This document shows, piece after piece, positions 27,901 to 32,339 of a stretch of DNA of 32,339 nucleotides (position 1 is the stretch's first letter; every line of letters begins with the position of its first letter). Made by a program: the position numbers and the translations under genes. A model generated the notes under the pieces. That model saw nothing but the letters and a program-made list of their open reading frames with translations. It did no database searches and was not told the DNA's origin. Source of the stretch: Clostridia bacterium (GTDB lineage: Bacteria > Bacillota > Clostridia > Christensenellales > Aristaeellaceae); contig JAFXBE010000096.1 of assembly GCA_017516765.1 (NCBI GenBank), positions 1 to 32,339 of the forward strand. The letters run 5' to 3'.

Positions 27901-28503
27901 GTACCTCAGCCTGCCTGCACCCGCGACGGCGACGTGTACAGCTACACCGGTCTGCCTATGTACGATGAGCAGGATCAGCTGATCGTATACTCTGCGAAGG
28001 AAGAGTACTTCGAAGGCTTCCTGACCATCTACCAGAACGTTGCTCCCTATGCGGGCAAGACCAAGGCCGTTTACAACGGCGGTACGATCATCAATAAGCT
28101 GATCAGAAAGGCAGACTTCGCTGTGCAGAAGGTCTGGGAAGGCCTGTCCGACGGCGACAAGACGCCCGATATCGTGCTGATGCTGTACTGCAACGGCGAG
28201 GCCATCCCCACCAAGACCCCGTCTCCCGACGGCAACGGCTGGTATCGTTTCTATGATCTGCCCGATACCGTAGACGGCAAGCCTGCTGTTTACACGGTCA
28301 AGGAGATCGCCGTTGACGGCTTCGATACCGCCTATACGCTGGCGGACGGCTCCTCTGCCGAATATGCCGATAACGGCGGTACCATCACCAATACCAAGCT
28401 CCCGCAGACCGGCGACCGCGCGCCGCTGGCCCTGTGGCTGACGCTGATGGGCGCATCCGCTGCCATGCTGCTGATGCTGCTGTGCAAGCGCAGAAAGGCA
28501 TAA
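15955..28503 (+). CDS. Giant LPQTG surface protein with isopeptide-type stalk domains and two nested insert modules
   Basis: 4,182 residues. The ATG at 15955 is chosen because GGAG lies nine bases upstream and a clean signal peptide follows (MKKANKRLVVMLLAVLLAITG... to about residue 30); the frame is open further upstream without a ribosome site. Residues 31-1250: unrecognised head. Residues 1254-4148: by my reading 19 stalk domains, five CnaB-like (1254, 1360, 3255, 3954, 4052), nine FctA/Spy0128-like (1585, 1733, 2639, 2912, 3142, 3368, 3493, 3607, 3727) and five DUF7601-like (1452, 2050, 2764, 3026, 3842). Most show a first-strand Lys, a YTVxE Glu and a last-strand Asn (FVNTY), the residues that form intramolecular isopeptide bonds in pilins. 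The domain at 1733 contains a Cys-rich insert (1855-2029), the one at 2050 a DUF285 plus Flg_new insert (2090-2578). Sorting signal LPQTG at 4149-4153, then a membrane helix and RRKA. Likely role: covalently anchored adhesin or fibre. Confidence 0.93.
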   Translation: MKKANKRLVVMLLAVLLAITGMVCTASAEEVYDRDGSRIEGIDLFWLTPDSTVDNEGNPVSDTEKNDNGSARHDHLYLATRSDAALNMTYQFEVSFSGQYDYAPGDIQITIPAQVWHARDTSDAAAGKVHPTRMIGSMDLSVPAAPSKKSDFNWQLINGNYVLTNTKTIGATSKAMFQMSITNLVPHTIVDMSQCDPITVHVDVVTNRGNVISRTSDPITAQIDTIAEITGAKKATNDELYVELPSAIPAELLENLPEGTDPDDYIYVRWYSYVYHTANQPFSLDIEDTLGDAYKQVKDASGNVVDEEFVTEGILLGFTNYDGTVPTEGDHDLEARVLTNGYCTSSGSYDHTVYMWSAYKKDDFYIPTAREGQVVYVMRNNADWILTEYDAQVEDPGYDKPTDVQKVTTAPCNAAVYYMPTRWSKPTGHFEVFKWTENQPNEDWHYGYGLNQLIDEEDVKMNFHLKTVGFGYPWTSVRTNPADPDYVGEEDVTAEDFGNLGWRQITEDFDQFFDNNPTSLTERDFEITYLRVTVPQKLRYQKAGYPRYGYYDVNGNIVYGRMMSNEYGYFTDSSLPTPDLKIEYQLSGGEEWIHAATANWGEDGKGEFRFIDVAEGITTDGMRVYFPENTTDVRHIFVSNVYNGKSAEKCDLGAVQWDVYLGIDLKASAENIAIAENWFRLTDTPSTKFRNDVHMFVDGWIKANEDGTPGEGVRLYPDHPNAFFDTSRATIAGASYGVSLSKSVDFDGRSMPNGGDNDVENRQAILHYSAVAREQSNLTNRADYDKAVAEGVIPAETKGVWYDLLPEGVVPRMNTIRLRSGDTITAKYTIPDYKGTGRILLVVEADLTPAPSLRDGGYADCPSISFDAVYPWDAIEDFGTEAVNYIAFESKADNLRYNTLGTISGQRGNPDDPTAKNNLTTPSIPADIALALTDLDPETDENRFLYGKASVRLDLLTMAVSGIAKTVQNDLVGMWTQGLADQEQVTVYEGHNYTYRLRVASSESTVTSDIIIYDTIENYHIPDPANEETNDATKEADFNDKESKKNWQGDWQGIGQWRGTLESVDLTEFVQEGVAPVLYYSLIPDLTFADSTPGMSQDDRLELFSKGAYDLTDSSVWNKADLTADGMWVVPAELHGKISAVALDARKTADGEAYVLGEGEAISGYLHMVAPDDDGDPDVWHAKGAYAHKTDADGTPLQEIDWEKAAADPANNMYAFNNTRLKCVQSGVGGTGESSNIMIRNDYTRVGILPNIRRVEKVWQDQNNHDNIRPEEVTVTLLRKTVGMAGDFEEVKDVSGAPMTVKLNADNNWMGYFYQMDVMDESGNLYLYSFKENEIEGYTLKITDKGNGKFVLTNSHPNEQIELKGEKQWNDNDNALGLRPESITVMLYRDGEYLKKQTVTPRGGEWTYNFGKLDKYEQGGRPYEYTVEEEYVPKYAPVSESYQLLVNDYVPYGDLSVLKTLKDATPKAAENEFTFTIKLLAETPAGEDPVPLMDEYAYKIFALAADGESWEETGATGTITCSDTFTLMGDEKIVIYDLPSESTYEIQEAERAGFELTGKVNDTGTIRAGQLTEAEFTNTYSATGAVQFNAYKSQKGHALRKNQHQFQIIDKTEGSATYNQEIRTAYSGTPTNTQDIREGEVAGVITAHAIASFGQLDYTHKDDGKTFTYEVAEVIEERPGYTFDETRYTVTVKVTDNGDGTLNITAKNEDGNDVTLADGSNLSFENIYRAEGQISLKAWKVLEKRELQNGEFTFELYKYDNATGKTVGDPIATAQNDSDGDVVFPALHFDQDDVSMHEDEPAKYYYLVKEKVGTDATVVYSDQVYKYEVTVYDNHDGTLSFTEGTQVGVRNFEKCDDCYGTGLGLIEFGKGSNPSQKGLNVYSWLLAKTSNYNDYDVTAGAYFCPIDKDDYTKSIKLCKGCRGLGAINGSSRMCYMCGGSGLEENQVIKTHPTISNSDYGYNIETELVLGEKFVGAIKDRPSQSYVLADKFSYLRAYGTSETHYIPVSLHNPSYDGTELKACQTCAGTGKVEAGVTVTGEQSMPVFVNDLKPGMLTVSKDVYYPSQYSTSAGDTQFGFKVRFTGEMPKELDVTRNARPDPTPMPDNYEIPSMPVLQPYRARSSELRGEGLAVLNRSTGQFVFFRATPSGGTYRYRGAASNRSTISFSFPSGANRTTKTVNGVKYVFFRNIENLRPSSSGSVTWPWRPEHDYLYVNSISMEGAIKLGTTARGMFNQFSPVNTANLSKLDTSNVTDMEDMFYMFGRDQDAYTALTGLNFDTSKVTNMREMFMDARANSLNLTSFDTSKVTNMYWMFYGCPYLEEVDVSRFNTSNVTTMQGMFQACPQLQYVDASSFDTRKVTTMESMFYGCKNLIKVDVSGFDTSNVADMHVMFAYSNIGELDISHFDTTLSKANGDNLFNGAQIQKLTLGDKSKTNCKQSYHYPIVPTTSPFDGYWVNKENPSQVYTSYQLFSSGGRPGTWVWHVSTYTIHFEPGEGAGAMPDMVVPVKRGCSITPGFYRFGYKLTGFKDQNGRMWSVYTSSDSSYMPYVSIYGTYQEGDKVILTAQWEKLDDSLDQNSVEYFFKLKEDESITFNNIPAGTAYEVWEATTDGWRIYQKSGDIGVIEPLKTDKAEFVNIGDTYNVNVYLRASKTIDGKFPEPGEYSFQLLDSNGNVLQTVTNGEGGAVQFAPLSFNGGSHAGKGFNYKIREVPSINHNYQTIYDTSVYDVTVAVYYPGNSTLTSSVYYYKDSVSLSAPPVFKNETCPGGLRLVKGMSFPAGMTYRDPVFANTAFTFEVTLTDKFGKPWNGDEQGKVYLKRYINNQSNPVIETYDVDNGVVQVPMTIMTGNAVLYGIPKDTHYSVKEIGTYPGWEQEDYAYSNATGVIQPYSHRDYPESTGTTTVLVNRYTHKGTAVVEAVKNLIGRTPAEGEFTFQLVDSTGAVIDTATNEAGTGKVVFGELSYDKIGTYTYTIREVAGDDETVEYSDEEIAVTVVMEDKEGEGRLTPTITYRKNGVEGDNTIINKVKPGALEIGKTVVSSNQAHAQKEFTFTLYLSDALGQLLDGEYALSNGDTLTVTDGSGTLKLKHGDTVTVEGLPDGASYSVVEAAEGGFTQKSTGATGKIWASQTAQAKFTNTYHAEGEYTFEGVKTLEGKELEADQFLFELYDSEGYVLESVTNEAEGNFAFEKLEFTEEDVGEKSYIIAEKNTAEPGVTYDETSYEITLTISDNGDGTLSVEAEGIPEGGITFVNTYSNEITITATKQWKGDEEHTDARRDITVTLYRKVGSGEKVAVDSRTIPADAEGEALTVIWEDLPVFEIENGTAMEIEYSVGETMAYGEDEKNPYVSSVQGNAKDGFTIINRYAYDGVQIGVVKNLIGHGLAEGQFEFRIMDEQGNVLGSAANTADGTVQFPVLAYTVADILDVPVDADGCRTKTIELTISEVDDGQPGYTYDHYAESFIVTLHLDADSNLTAECSMASDDVVFYNLYKAEGETVFSGTKLLEGRALAAGEFSFTLYDADGNEIETVQNNADGSFAFAPLHYTEQDLGEYTYTVRENEGTLKGITYDSTEYTVTVNVTDNHDGTLKVLASENATALNFINAYDADGELTLRAGKTVNGAEPREDEVFTFRLCDAEGEELQTAENQKGRIAFRTLKYTEADAGKTFLYTVREMQEEKPGYTADATVYTVEVQVTDAGDGTLKVTRTITCDGNAVRAMSFDNRYEAEGEWTPTALKTVNGAEPREDQVYEFTLTDGEGNTFRAENEKGSITFEPLCYDESDIGKTYTYTVQESTASEGVLIADASVYTVEVTVTDNRDGTLKAEPVITKDGETVEAITFENVLTTQLSISKTVEGIETTETFPVTVELYNADGSGAAGEYPYTGDAEGLLKSGDEILLAHGQRVTISGLLPGMTYTVTETAPVAFEPFVNGNAAGAAQGTLTEEGSEVNFVNKHRKLNFTVNKLWQGGGGGEIELTLYANGKRVVPQPACTRDGDVYSYTGLPMYDEQDQLIVYSAKEEYFEGFLTIYQNVAPYAGKTKAVYNGGTIINKLIRKADFAVQKVWEGLSDGDKTPDIVLMLYCNGEAIPTKTPSPDGNGWYRFYDLPDTVDGKPAVYTVKEIAVDGFDTAYTLADGSSAEYADNGGTITNTKLPQTGDRAPLALWLTLMGASAAMLLMLLCKRRKA
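21502..22056 (+). other. Coding insert with four CxxCxGxG motifs (DnaJ-type zinc-binding signature)
   Basis: Inside the giant gene, residues 1855-2029 carry CDDCYGTG (1855), CKGCRGLG (1918), CYMCGGSG (1934) and CQTCAGTG (2022), all exact matches to the DnaJ cysteine-rich motif. Linkers are 55, 8 and 80 residues. My hand counts for four 60-base lines here give 35-40% G+C, against 57% and 68% for two lines of the later stalk. Flanking FctA strands continue on both sides. Confidence 0.85.
22222..23688 (+). other. Coding insert with BspA-like DUF285 repeats and a Listeria-Bacteroides repeat
   Basis: Inside the giant gene, about residues 2090-2578. Residues 2243-2408 contain six repeats of roughly 26 residues with the core FDTSKVTNMxxMF, the DUF285 / TIGR02167 surface repeat (PARCEL coding element). 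Residues 2487-2568 (YTIHFEPGEG...LTAQWE) match the Flg_new beta-grasp repeat. Two DNA copies near 22784 and 22861 share TTTGATACCAGCAAAGTGAC. One line at 22681-22740 is 40% G+C by hand count. Confidence 0.82.
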
Positions 28504-28512
28504 ACCCAAAAC

Positions 28513-28542
28513 AGCCCGCCGGAACGCAAGCTCCGGCGGGCT
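28513..28542. terminator. Bidirectional terminator after the giant gene
   Basis: AGCCCGCCGGA (28513-28523) pairs with TCCGGCGGGCT (28532-28542), 11 perfect pairs and an 8-base loop. TTG follows on the plus strand and GTTTTGGGTTT on the minus strand. Confidence 0.75.
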
Positions 28543-28587
28543 TTGTATGCAGAAACGCCTGTGTACTTTTTCGGAAAAGAAGCAAAA

Positions 28588-28646
28588 ACAGCAAGCCCGG
28601 CGCTCCGCAGGGCTTGCTGTAGTATTCGGGACATCTTTGTCCCGGG
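28588..28646 (-). terminator. Terminator and palindromes after the HAD gene
   Basis: ACAGCAAGCCC (28588-28598) pairs with GGGCTTGCTGT (28610-28620), 11 perfect pairs, followed on the minus strand by TTTTGC. A second hairpin, CGGGACA (28627-28633) with TGTCCCG (28638-28644), sits directly at the stop codon of the HAD gene. Confidence 0.65.
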
Positions 28647-29330
28647 TCAGTTCAGGATCAGCTCCAGCGCATCCTCAAAACATTTTGCCACATGATTGGC
28701 CCCGTGCCCCGCAGGCGCGTCCCCGCCGTTGGTGTACAGGATGCAGTCCACTCCTGCGTTCCGCGCTGCGCCGATGTCGGCGGTCACGCTGTCGCCGAAG
28801 ATCACCGCCCGGCGGGGATCGGTCACCCCTGCCAGCTCCATGGCCTTGTGGATCATGGCCGGGTGAGGCTTGGCATGCCCGACTTCTTCCGAGATCACCA
28901 GCCCGGTAATGTACGGGGTCAGCGCACAGTCGGTAAAGCGGCTGCGCTGCACCGCCGAAATACCGTTGGTGATCAGGTAGATGGGCATCCTTTCGCTTAC
29001 CCGGCGGCAGAAGTCCTCTGCCCCGGGCAGCAGGATGCGCTGCATGCCCAGCTGCTCCACAAAATATGCGCCCATCTGCTCCGGGTCGGCAGGGTGCCCC
29101 AGCTTTTCCAGAAAAATGCGGAACCGATCCACCCGCAGCTTCCGCTGGGTGGTCTTGCCCTGCTCCAGCAGCTTCCATTGCTCATCGTTCACCCGGTGGT
29201 ACAGGGCGGTATTCTCAGGCGTGTCGGCTATACCGAAACGCTCAAACACCGTCCGGATGGCATTCACCTCTCCGGCTTTGAAGTCAAACAGCGTGCCATC
29301 TGCATCGGAAAGCAGCACATCATAACGCAT
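28647..29330 (-). CDS. YjjG-family HAD hydrolase (noncanonical pyrimidine nucleotide phosphatase-like)
   Basis: 227 residues. HAD motif I is DADGTLFDF (nucleophile D8, acid D10), motif II LITNG, motif III the Lys of GHAKPHPAMIHKAM, and motif IV FGDSVTADIGAARNAG. The cap between motifs I and II is helical, as in the YjjG subgroup, which removes phosphate from pyrimidine nucleotides including damaged ones. The substrate here is inferred from the family. AGGAGG lies before the ATG at 29330, 18 bases downstream of the flavin reductase gene, so they share a transcript. Confidence 0.87.
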   Translation of the reverse strand: MRYDVLLSDADGTLFDFKAGEVNAIRTVFERFGIADTPENTALYHRVNDEQWKLLEQGKTTQRKLRVDRFRIFLEKLGHPADPEQMGAYFVEQLGMQRILLPGAEDFCRRVSERMPIYLITNGISAVQRSRFTDCALTPYITGLVISEEVGHAKPHPAMIHKAMELAGVTDPRRAVIFGDSVTADIGAARNAGVDCILYTNGGDAPAGHGANHVAKCFEDALELILN

Positions 29331-29348
29331 AGCGGTATCCTCCTGTCC

Positions 29349-29963
29349 TCAGCCCTTCAGTCCCCGGCGGCGCAATGCCTCGTCCGAAGCCACGGAGTAA
29401 CCGAAAAAGCCCAGCACATCGCTCATGGCGCGGTACTTGCCGTGTACGTAGCCCACCAGCTGCATGGCTTCCTCGTCGATGGAGCCGCTTTCGGTAAAGT
29501 ATTCCTCAGCTACGTTCACATCCACCACCTGGGCAAGGAACAGGTCGTGGCTGCCCAGCTCGATGATCTGCTGTACCTTGCAGCTCAGAAAAGCGGGCGC
29601 CTCTGCAACAGCAGGCGCGCAGTCAAGCCCGGGGGCGGGGATGGGCGTAAGCCCCATGGCGGCAAACTTGTCGGTATCCCGCCCGCTTTTCACGCCGCAG
29701 AAATCCGTCGCCCGGCTGATGGCCTGACCGGTCAGGTTGAGGGTGAATTCGCCTGTTTTCGAAATAATACCGTGGCTGTACCGCTCCTTACGGATGCTTA
29801 CGCTGATCATCGGGGGCTTGGAACAGACCACGCCCGTCCATGCAACGGTGATCAGGTTGGGGCGCACACCGGCTTCAGGGTCGGCGCAGCCAAGCATTAC
29901 CACCGGTACGGGGCTCAGATAGGTGGTGGGGCCGATGGAACGGAAATTGACATTTTTCGCCAT
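29349..29963 (-). CDS. Flavin reductase-like / flavoredoxin family protein
   Basis: 204 residues with the FMN-binding split-barrel fold of the flavin reductase-like family: TTYLSPVPVVMLGC at the start, ITVAWTGVVCSKPPMISVSIRKERYSHGII across the flavin site, and GEFTLNL. Proteins of this type bind FMN and pass electrons from NAD(P)H or other carriers. The ATG at 29963 has GGGAG upstream on the minus strand; the longer frame has no ribosome site. First gene of a pair with the HAD phosphatase. Confidence 0.87.
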   Translation of the reverse strand: MAKNVNFRSIGPTTYLSPVPVVMLGCADPEAGVRPNLITVAWTGVVCSKPPMISVSIRKERYSHGIISKTGEFTLNLTGQAISRATDFCGVKSGRDTDKFAAMGLTPIPAPGLDCAPAVAEAPAFLSCKVQQIIELGSHDLFLAQVVDVNVAEEYFTESGSIDEEAMQLVGYVHGKYRAMSDVLGFFGYSVASDEALRRRGLKG

Positions 29964-29978
29964 GATACTCTCTCCCTC

Positions 29979-30007
29979 TTGTTTCCGTATTGCTGAAAGT
30001 GTACAAT
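29979..30007 (+). promoter_or_regulatory. Promoter of the metallophosphoesterase pair
   Basis: TTGTTT (29979-29984), 17 bases, TACAAT (30002-30007), leaving a leader of about 50 bases. Its -10 element overlaps the -10 of the minus-strand promoter at 29998-30026. Confidence 0.6.
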
Positions 30008-30026
30008 GGATAGGCGGCAATGTCAA
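29998..30026 (-). promoter_or_regulatory. Promoter of the flavin reductase-HAD pair
   Basis: On the minus strand TTGACA (30021-30026), 17 bases, TACACT (29998-30003), 35 bases before the ATG at 29963. Confidence 0.7.
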
Positions 30027-30063
30027 CCAAAACGGCAGCGTGATGCAGAAGGGGGCGCACAGC

Positions 30064-30960
30064 ATGAACAGGCGATATTACCGCCGTTCGGGGCGGATGA
30101 TCAACGGCAGGGGCTTTTGGATCTGTCTGGCGCTCCTGCTGGCAGTGGCGCTGCTGGGTGTTGTGATGTATACCTCCACCCTGACCATCAACGTGGATGA
30201 GCGTGTGCTGGAGGTTCAGGGTCTGCCGACCAATATGCACAATCTGCGTATCGTCTATCTGAGCGACATCCATTACGGACGCTGGTTTTCCCAGCAGCGG
30301 TGTCAGCAGCTGGCGCAGCAGATCTCCGACCTGAGTGCGGATGTGGTCATCCTCGGCGGCGACTACGGCGAGGATCCCGCAGGAGCGGAAGCGTTCTTCC
30401 GCGATCTGCCGGCGATCAGAACCCGCAACGGCATCTATGCGGTTGTGGGCGATACGGACCGCAGCAGCGATGAAGACACGTTTGAAGAGCTGCTGAAAAC
30501 CATGAAGGAACGGGGCGTGCACCCGCTGGTAAACGATGTGGCAGATGTGAAGCTGGGCGCAAAGGATCATCTGTACATTGTCGGCTCCGATGATTACCGC
30601 ACCGGATACCCGTATGTGGAAAAAGCGGCAGAACGGGTCCACGCGGATGACTTTGTCATCTTTGTGGGGCATTCGCCCAATCTGCTCCCCGCAGCCATGG
30701 AGGCCAGAGACCGGGACGGGAATACCAACTGGTTCGATCTCGGGCTGTTCGGGCATACCCATGGCGGGCAGATCAATCTGTTCGGCTATACGCCCATCCG
30801 GATCCTGCGCCCCAGAGTGGGCAACCGGTACCTGAGCGGCTGGCTGGAGGAGAACCGCACCACGCTGCTCATCAGCAACGGCGTCGGCACGGAGGGGGTT
30901 CCCCTGCGCCTGTTTGCGCCGCCGCAGATCCATCTCATCGTCCTGAAGCAGGGCAGGTAA
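30064..30960 (+). CDS. Membrane-anchored metallophosphoesterase (YkuE/YaeI-like)
   Basis: 298 residues. A basic N-terminus and one helix at about 17-37 (GFWICLALLLAVALLGVVM) anchor it, with the enzyme part outside. Motifs: SDIHYG (D68, H70), GGDY (D100), GDTD at 129-132 where family members usually have GNHD/E, GHSPN (H203), and GHTHGG (H231, H233). The family uses two metal ions to hydrolyse phosphoesters; some relatives act on lipid phosphates such as UDP-diacylglucosamine. The ATG at 30064 has AAGGGGG eight bases upstream; an ATG seven codons earlier lacks a ribosome site. The altered motif III makes full activity uncertain. The next gene follows after 40 bases. Confidence 0.87.
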   Translation: MNRRYYRRSGRMINGRGFWICLALLLAVALLGVVMYTSTLTINVDERVLEVQGLPTNMHNLRIVYLSDIHYGRWFSQQRCQQLAQQISDLSADVVILGGDYGEDPAGAEAFFRDLPAIRTRNGIYAVVGDTDRSSDEDTFEELLKTMKERGVHPLVNDVADVKLGAKDHLYIVGSDDYRTGYPYVEKAAERVHADDFVIFVGHSPNLLPAAMEARDRDGNTNWFDLGLFGHTHGGQINLFGYTPIRILRPRVGNRYLSGWLEENRTTLLISNGVGTEGVPLRLFAPPQIHLIVLKQGR

Positions 30961-31000
30961 TATTCCCGGGAAGCATATCGAAAAGAGGGGGAATCGCAGA

Positions 31001-32092
31001 ATGCAGATTCGTTGCGCAGCGGTGCTGGCGGTTTTGGTTTTGCTGGCGGCCGGCTGCGCATTGGCAGAGTTTACACCCGCCGCCACCGTGTGCGGCAAGG
31101 CGTATTGTTATTGGGAGACCCCCATGGACATCACCGATACGGAGGCTGTATGGAATATGCTCATCCAGCCCATGACGGTGGTGGAGGGCAACCAGAAGAC
31201 CCAGGAGCTGCTCTATGCCGAGCCGGATCAGAAGTCCCGGCGGGTGGGGGAGGTTACCTGCCAGTCGCAGGGCGTGCATGTGCTGGAAACGCTGGATAAC
31301 GGCTGGAGCCTTGTGGAGTGCTATTCCGCATCCAACGGCAATTCCCGTCTGCGGGTCTGGGGTGATCTGGTCAAGGGCTACATCCGCACCGATAAGCTGG
31401 TGGAGGTGGAATCACGCGACCGTTTCGGGCTTGTGGTGGATAAGCTGACCCAGCGTCTGTATGTGTTTGGCGATGGCAAGCTGCTTACCACCCTGCGGGT
31501 CTCCACCGGCGCGCCCACCAAATGGCGACCCCGGTACGAGACTGCCTCGGGCGAGTATCATCTGGTCAGCATGGTGGGCAGCTTTGTGGATGACAGCGGT
31601 TTGCACAGCGACTACGCCATCCGCTTCAACGACGGCGACCTGCTCCATGCCGTACCTTATCGGTTGGATGCGAACGGCAACAAGAGCTACAGCCGCTACG
31701 AAGCCCTGCTGGGCACCCGTGCCAGCGCGGGCTGCATCCGTGTGCAGCGGCGCGCCACACCGGAGGGCATCAATATGCGCTGGCTGTGGAACCGTCTGGG
31801 CAACCAGCAGCGTACCCGCCTTGTGATCTGGGAGGATCTGCCCGGGCGGCAGCTGAGCATCCCGGCGGATGATACCCCCATCTATGTGCATATGTCCCTG
31901 TCGAATTACTATCACCGAAGCCCGGAATGCTACCAGCTGGGCGAGAAATTCTGGCCCTTTGAGCCCATCACCTACGGACAGCTGGAGGAGGAGGCGTACG
32001 CCCATCTGACGGATTGCTTCTGCTGCAATCCGCCTTTGCGAAAGAAAGAAATCGAAGCGATCAATGCCCAGTATGCGGCTGAGGCGCAATAG
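31001..32092 (+). CDS. Secreted L,D-transpeptidase (YkuD domain) with SH3-like region and C-terminal Cys motif
   Basis: 363 residues. Signal peptide 1-22 (MQIRCAAVLAVLVLLAAGCALA); an AGC inside could be read as a lipobox, but the Ala-x-Ala ending favours ordinary cleavage. Residues about 60-130 look SH3-like (EVTCQSQGVHVLETLDNGWSLVE). YkuD domain at about 140-275 begins GLVVDKLTQRLYVF; catalytic motif H216...ASAGC245IR247. These enzymes make 3-3 cross-links in peptidoglycan or attach proteins to it. Residues about 293-345 form an extra motif, IYVHMSLSNYYHRSPEC...CFCC (H305, C310, C339, C341, C342), resembling short metal-binding YHxxxC...CxxC modules. GAGGGGG precedes the ATG. Likely co-transcribed with the phosphoesterase. 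Confidence 0.9.
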   Translation: MQIRCAAVLAVLVLLAAGCALAEFTPAATVCGKAYCYWETPMDITDTEAVWNMLIQPMTVVEGNQKTQELLYAEPDQKSRRVGEVTCQSQGVHVLETLDNGWSLVECYSASNGNSRLRVWGDLVKGYIRTDKLVEVESRDRFGLVVDKLTQRLYVFGDGKLLTTLRVSTGAPTKWRPRYETASGEYHLVSMVGSFVDDSGLHSDYAIRFNDGDLLHAVPYRLDANGNKSYSRYEALLGTRASAGCIRVQRRATPEGINMRWLWNRLGNQQRTRLVIWEDLPGRQLSIPADDTPIYVHMSLSNYYHRSPECYQLGEKFWPFEPITYGQLEEEAYAHLTDCFCCNPPLRKKEIEAINAQYAAEAQ

Positions 32093-32116
32093 GGCAAGCA
32101 AACGTATACCAAGAGA

Positions 32117-32333
32117 AGCAGCAAGCAAGGCTTGCTGCTCAGATCGTTGAAAAAGCCGCTTACGCGGATTTTTCAACGAGGTTTGCACCGTTTGCCTGGG
32201 AGCCTACGGCTCCCCGGGCGGCAAACGGCGATAGGAATCCCTTGCTACGCAAGGGTTCCGTTTCCGCCGCACATGTCGCCGGAAACGGATTGGCAGTCAG
32301 AGGGCTGCGGCCCTCCAACACCTCTGGAGTTTG
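32117..32333. repeat. Cluster of intergenic palindromes at the window end
   Basis: Successive inverted repeats: AGCAGCAAGC (32117-32126) with GCTTGCTGCT (32130-32139); CGTTGAAAAAGCCGC (32145-32159) with GCGGATTTTTCAACG (32164-32178); then CCGTTTGCC...GGCAAACGG enclosing GGGAGCC/GGCTCCC, CCCTTGC/GCAAGGG, CCGTTTCCG/CGGAAACGG and GAGGGC/GCCCTC. No coding sequence is seen in 32093-32339. Confidence 0.7.
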
Positions 32334-32339
32334 TCAGCA

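Noticed and set aside
23248..28509. A 1,753-codon open frame on the minus strand opposite the giant gene, and a 1,861-codon one at 15874-21459
   Set aside because: These arise from the codon bias of a GC-rich repetitive gene. Their translations are His/Gly/Arg/Val-rich with no domains, signal or ribosome site, and the plus-strand frame has clear domains from end to end.

Overview
The window reads as chromosomal DNA of a GC-rich, Gram-positive-type anaerobe of class Clostridia, probably a gut commensal. The grounds are Shine-Dalgarno-led starts, sigma-A-like promoters, a SpoVK-type AAA+ ATPase, a sortase-anchored LPQTG giant, a secreted L,D-transpeptidase with SH3-like region, Thr-Pro wall-spanning linkers and intergenic palindromes of a kind common in Oscillospirales and Christensenellales. 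The exact family cannot be fixed from sequence alone.

Layout. 1-600: a C-terminally truncated nitroreductase on the minus strand between a promoter and a terminator. 700-2530: a plus-strand ArsR-DUF2087 regulator pair with palindromes at its promoter, then two tandem small zinc-ribbon genes. 2570-6360: minus-strand housekeeping and enzyme genes (a small membrane protein, queA, a TfoX N-domain protein, two GNAT acetyltransferases, a methyltransferase). 6466-8635: the Holliday-junction set ruvC-ruvA-ruvB. 8719-14766: a three-gene minus-strand unit made of a SpoVK/CbbX-type AAA+ ATPase, a secreted SH3 protein with a long Thr-Pro linker, and a single-pass membrane protein with a long cytoplasmic tail. 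14974-15669: sfsA, transcribed divergently from that unit. 15955-28503: one gene for a 4,182-residue LPQTG surface protein. 28647-29963: a flavin reductase-like gene and a YjjG-type HAD phosphatase. 30064-32092: a membrane-anchored metallophosphoesterase and an L,D-transpeptidase. 32100-32339: a cluster of palindromes.

The giant surface protein is the most unusual item. After a signal peptide and a head of about 1,200 residues that I do not recognise, I count 19 stalk domains of CnaB, FctA/Spy0128 and DUF7601-like types, most showing the Lys...Glu...Asn pattern of isopeptide-forming pilin domains. Two of these domains are each split by a lower-GC insertion while keeping the presumed Lys, Glu and Asn on either side. 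One insert carries four exact CxxCxGxG motifs, the signature of the DnaJ zinc-binding domain. The other carries BspA-like DUF285 repeats and a Listeria-Bacteroides (Flg_new) repeat. This suggests a covalently stiffened stalk whose domain loops accept exchangeable functional modules. No sortase gene lies in the window.

Several other genes also concern the envelope: the AAA+/membrane/wall-spanning trio, the L,D-transpeptidase and the anchored phosphoesterase. Shared function among them is inference from topology and proximity only.
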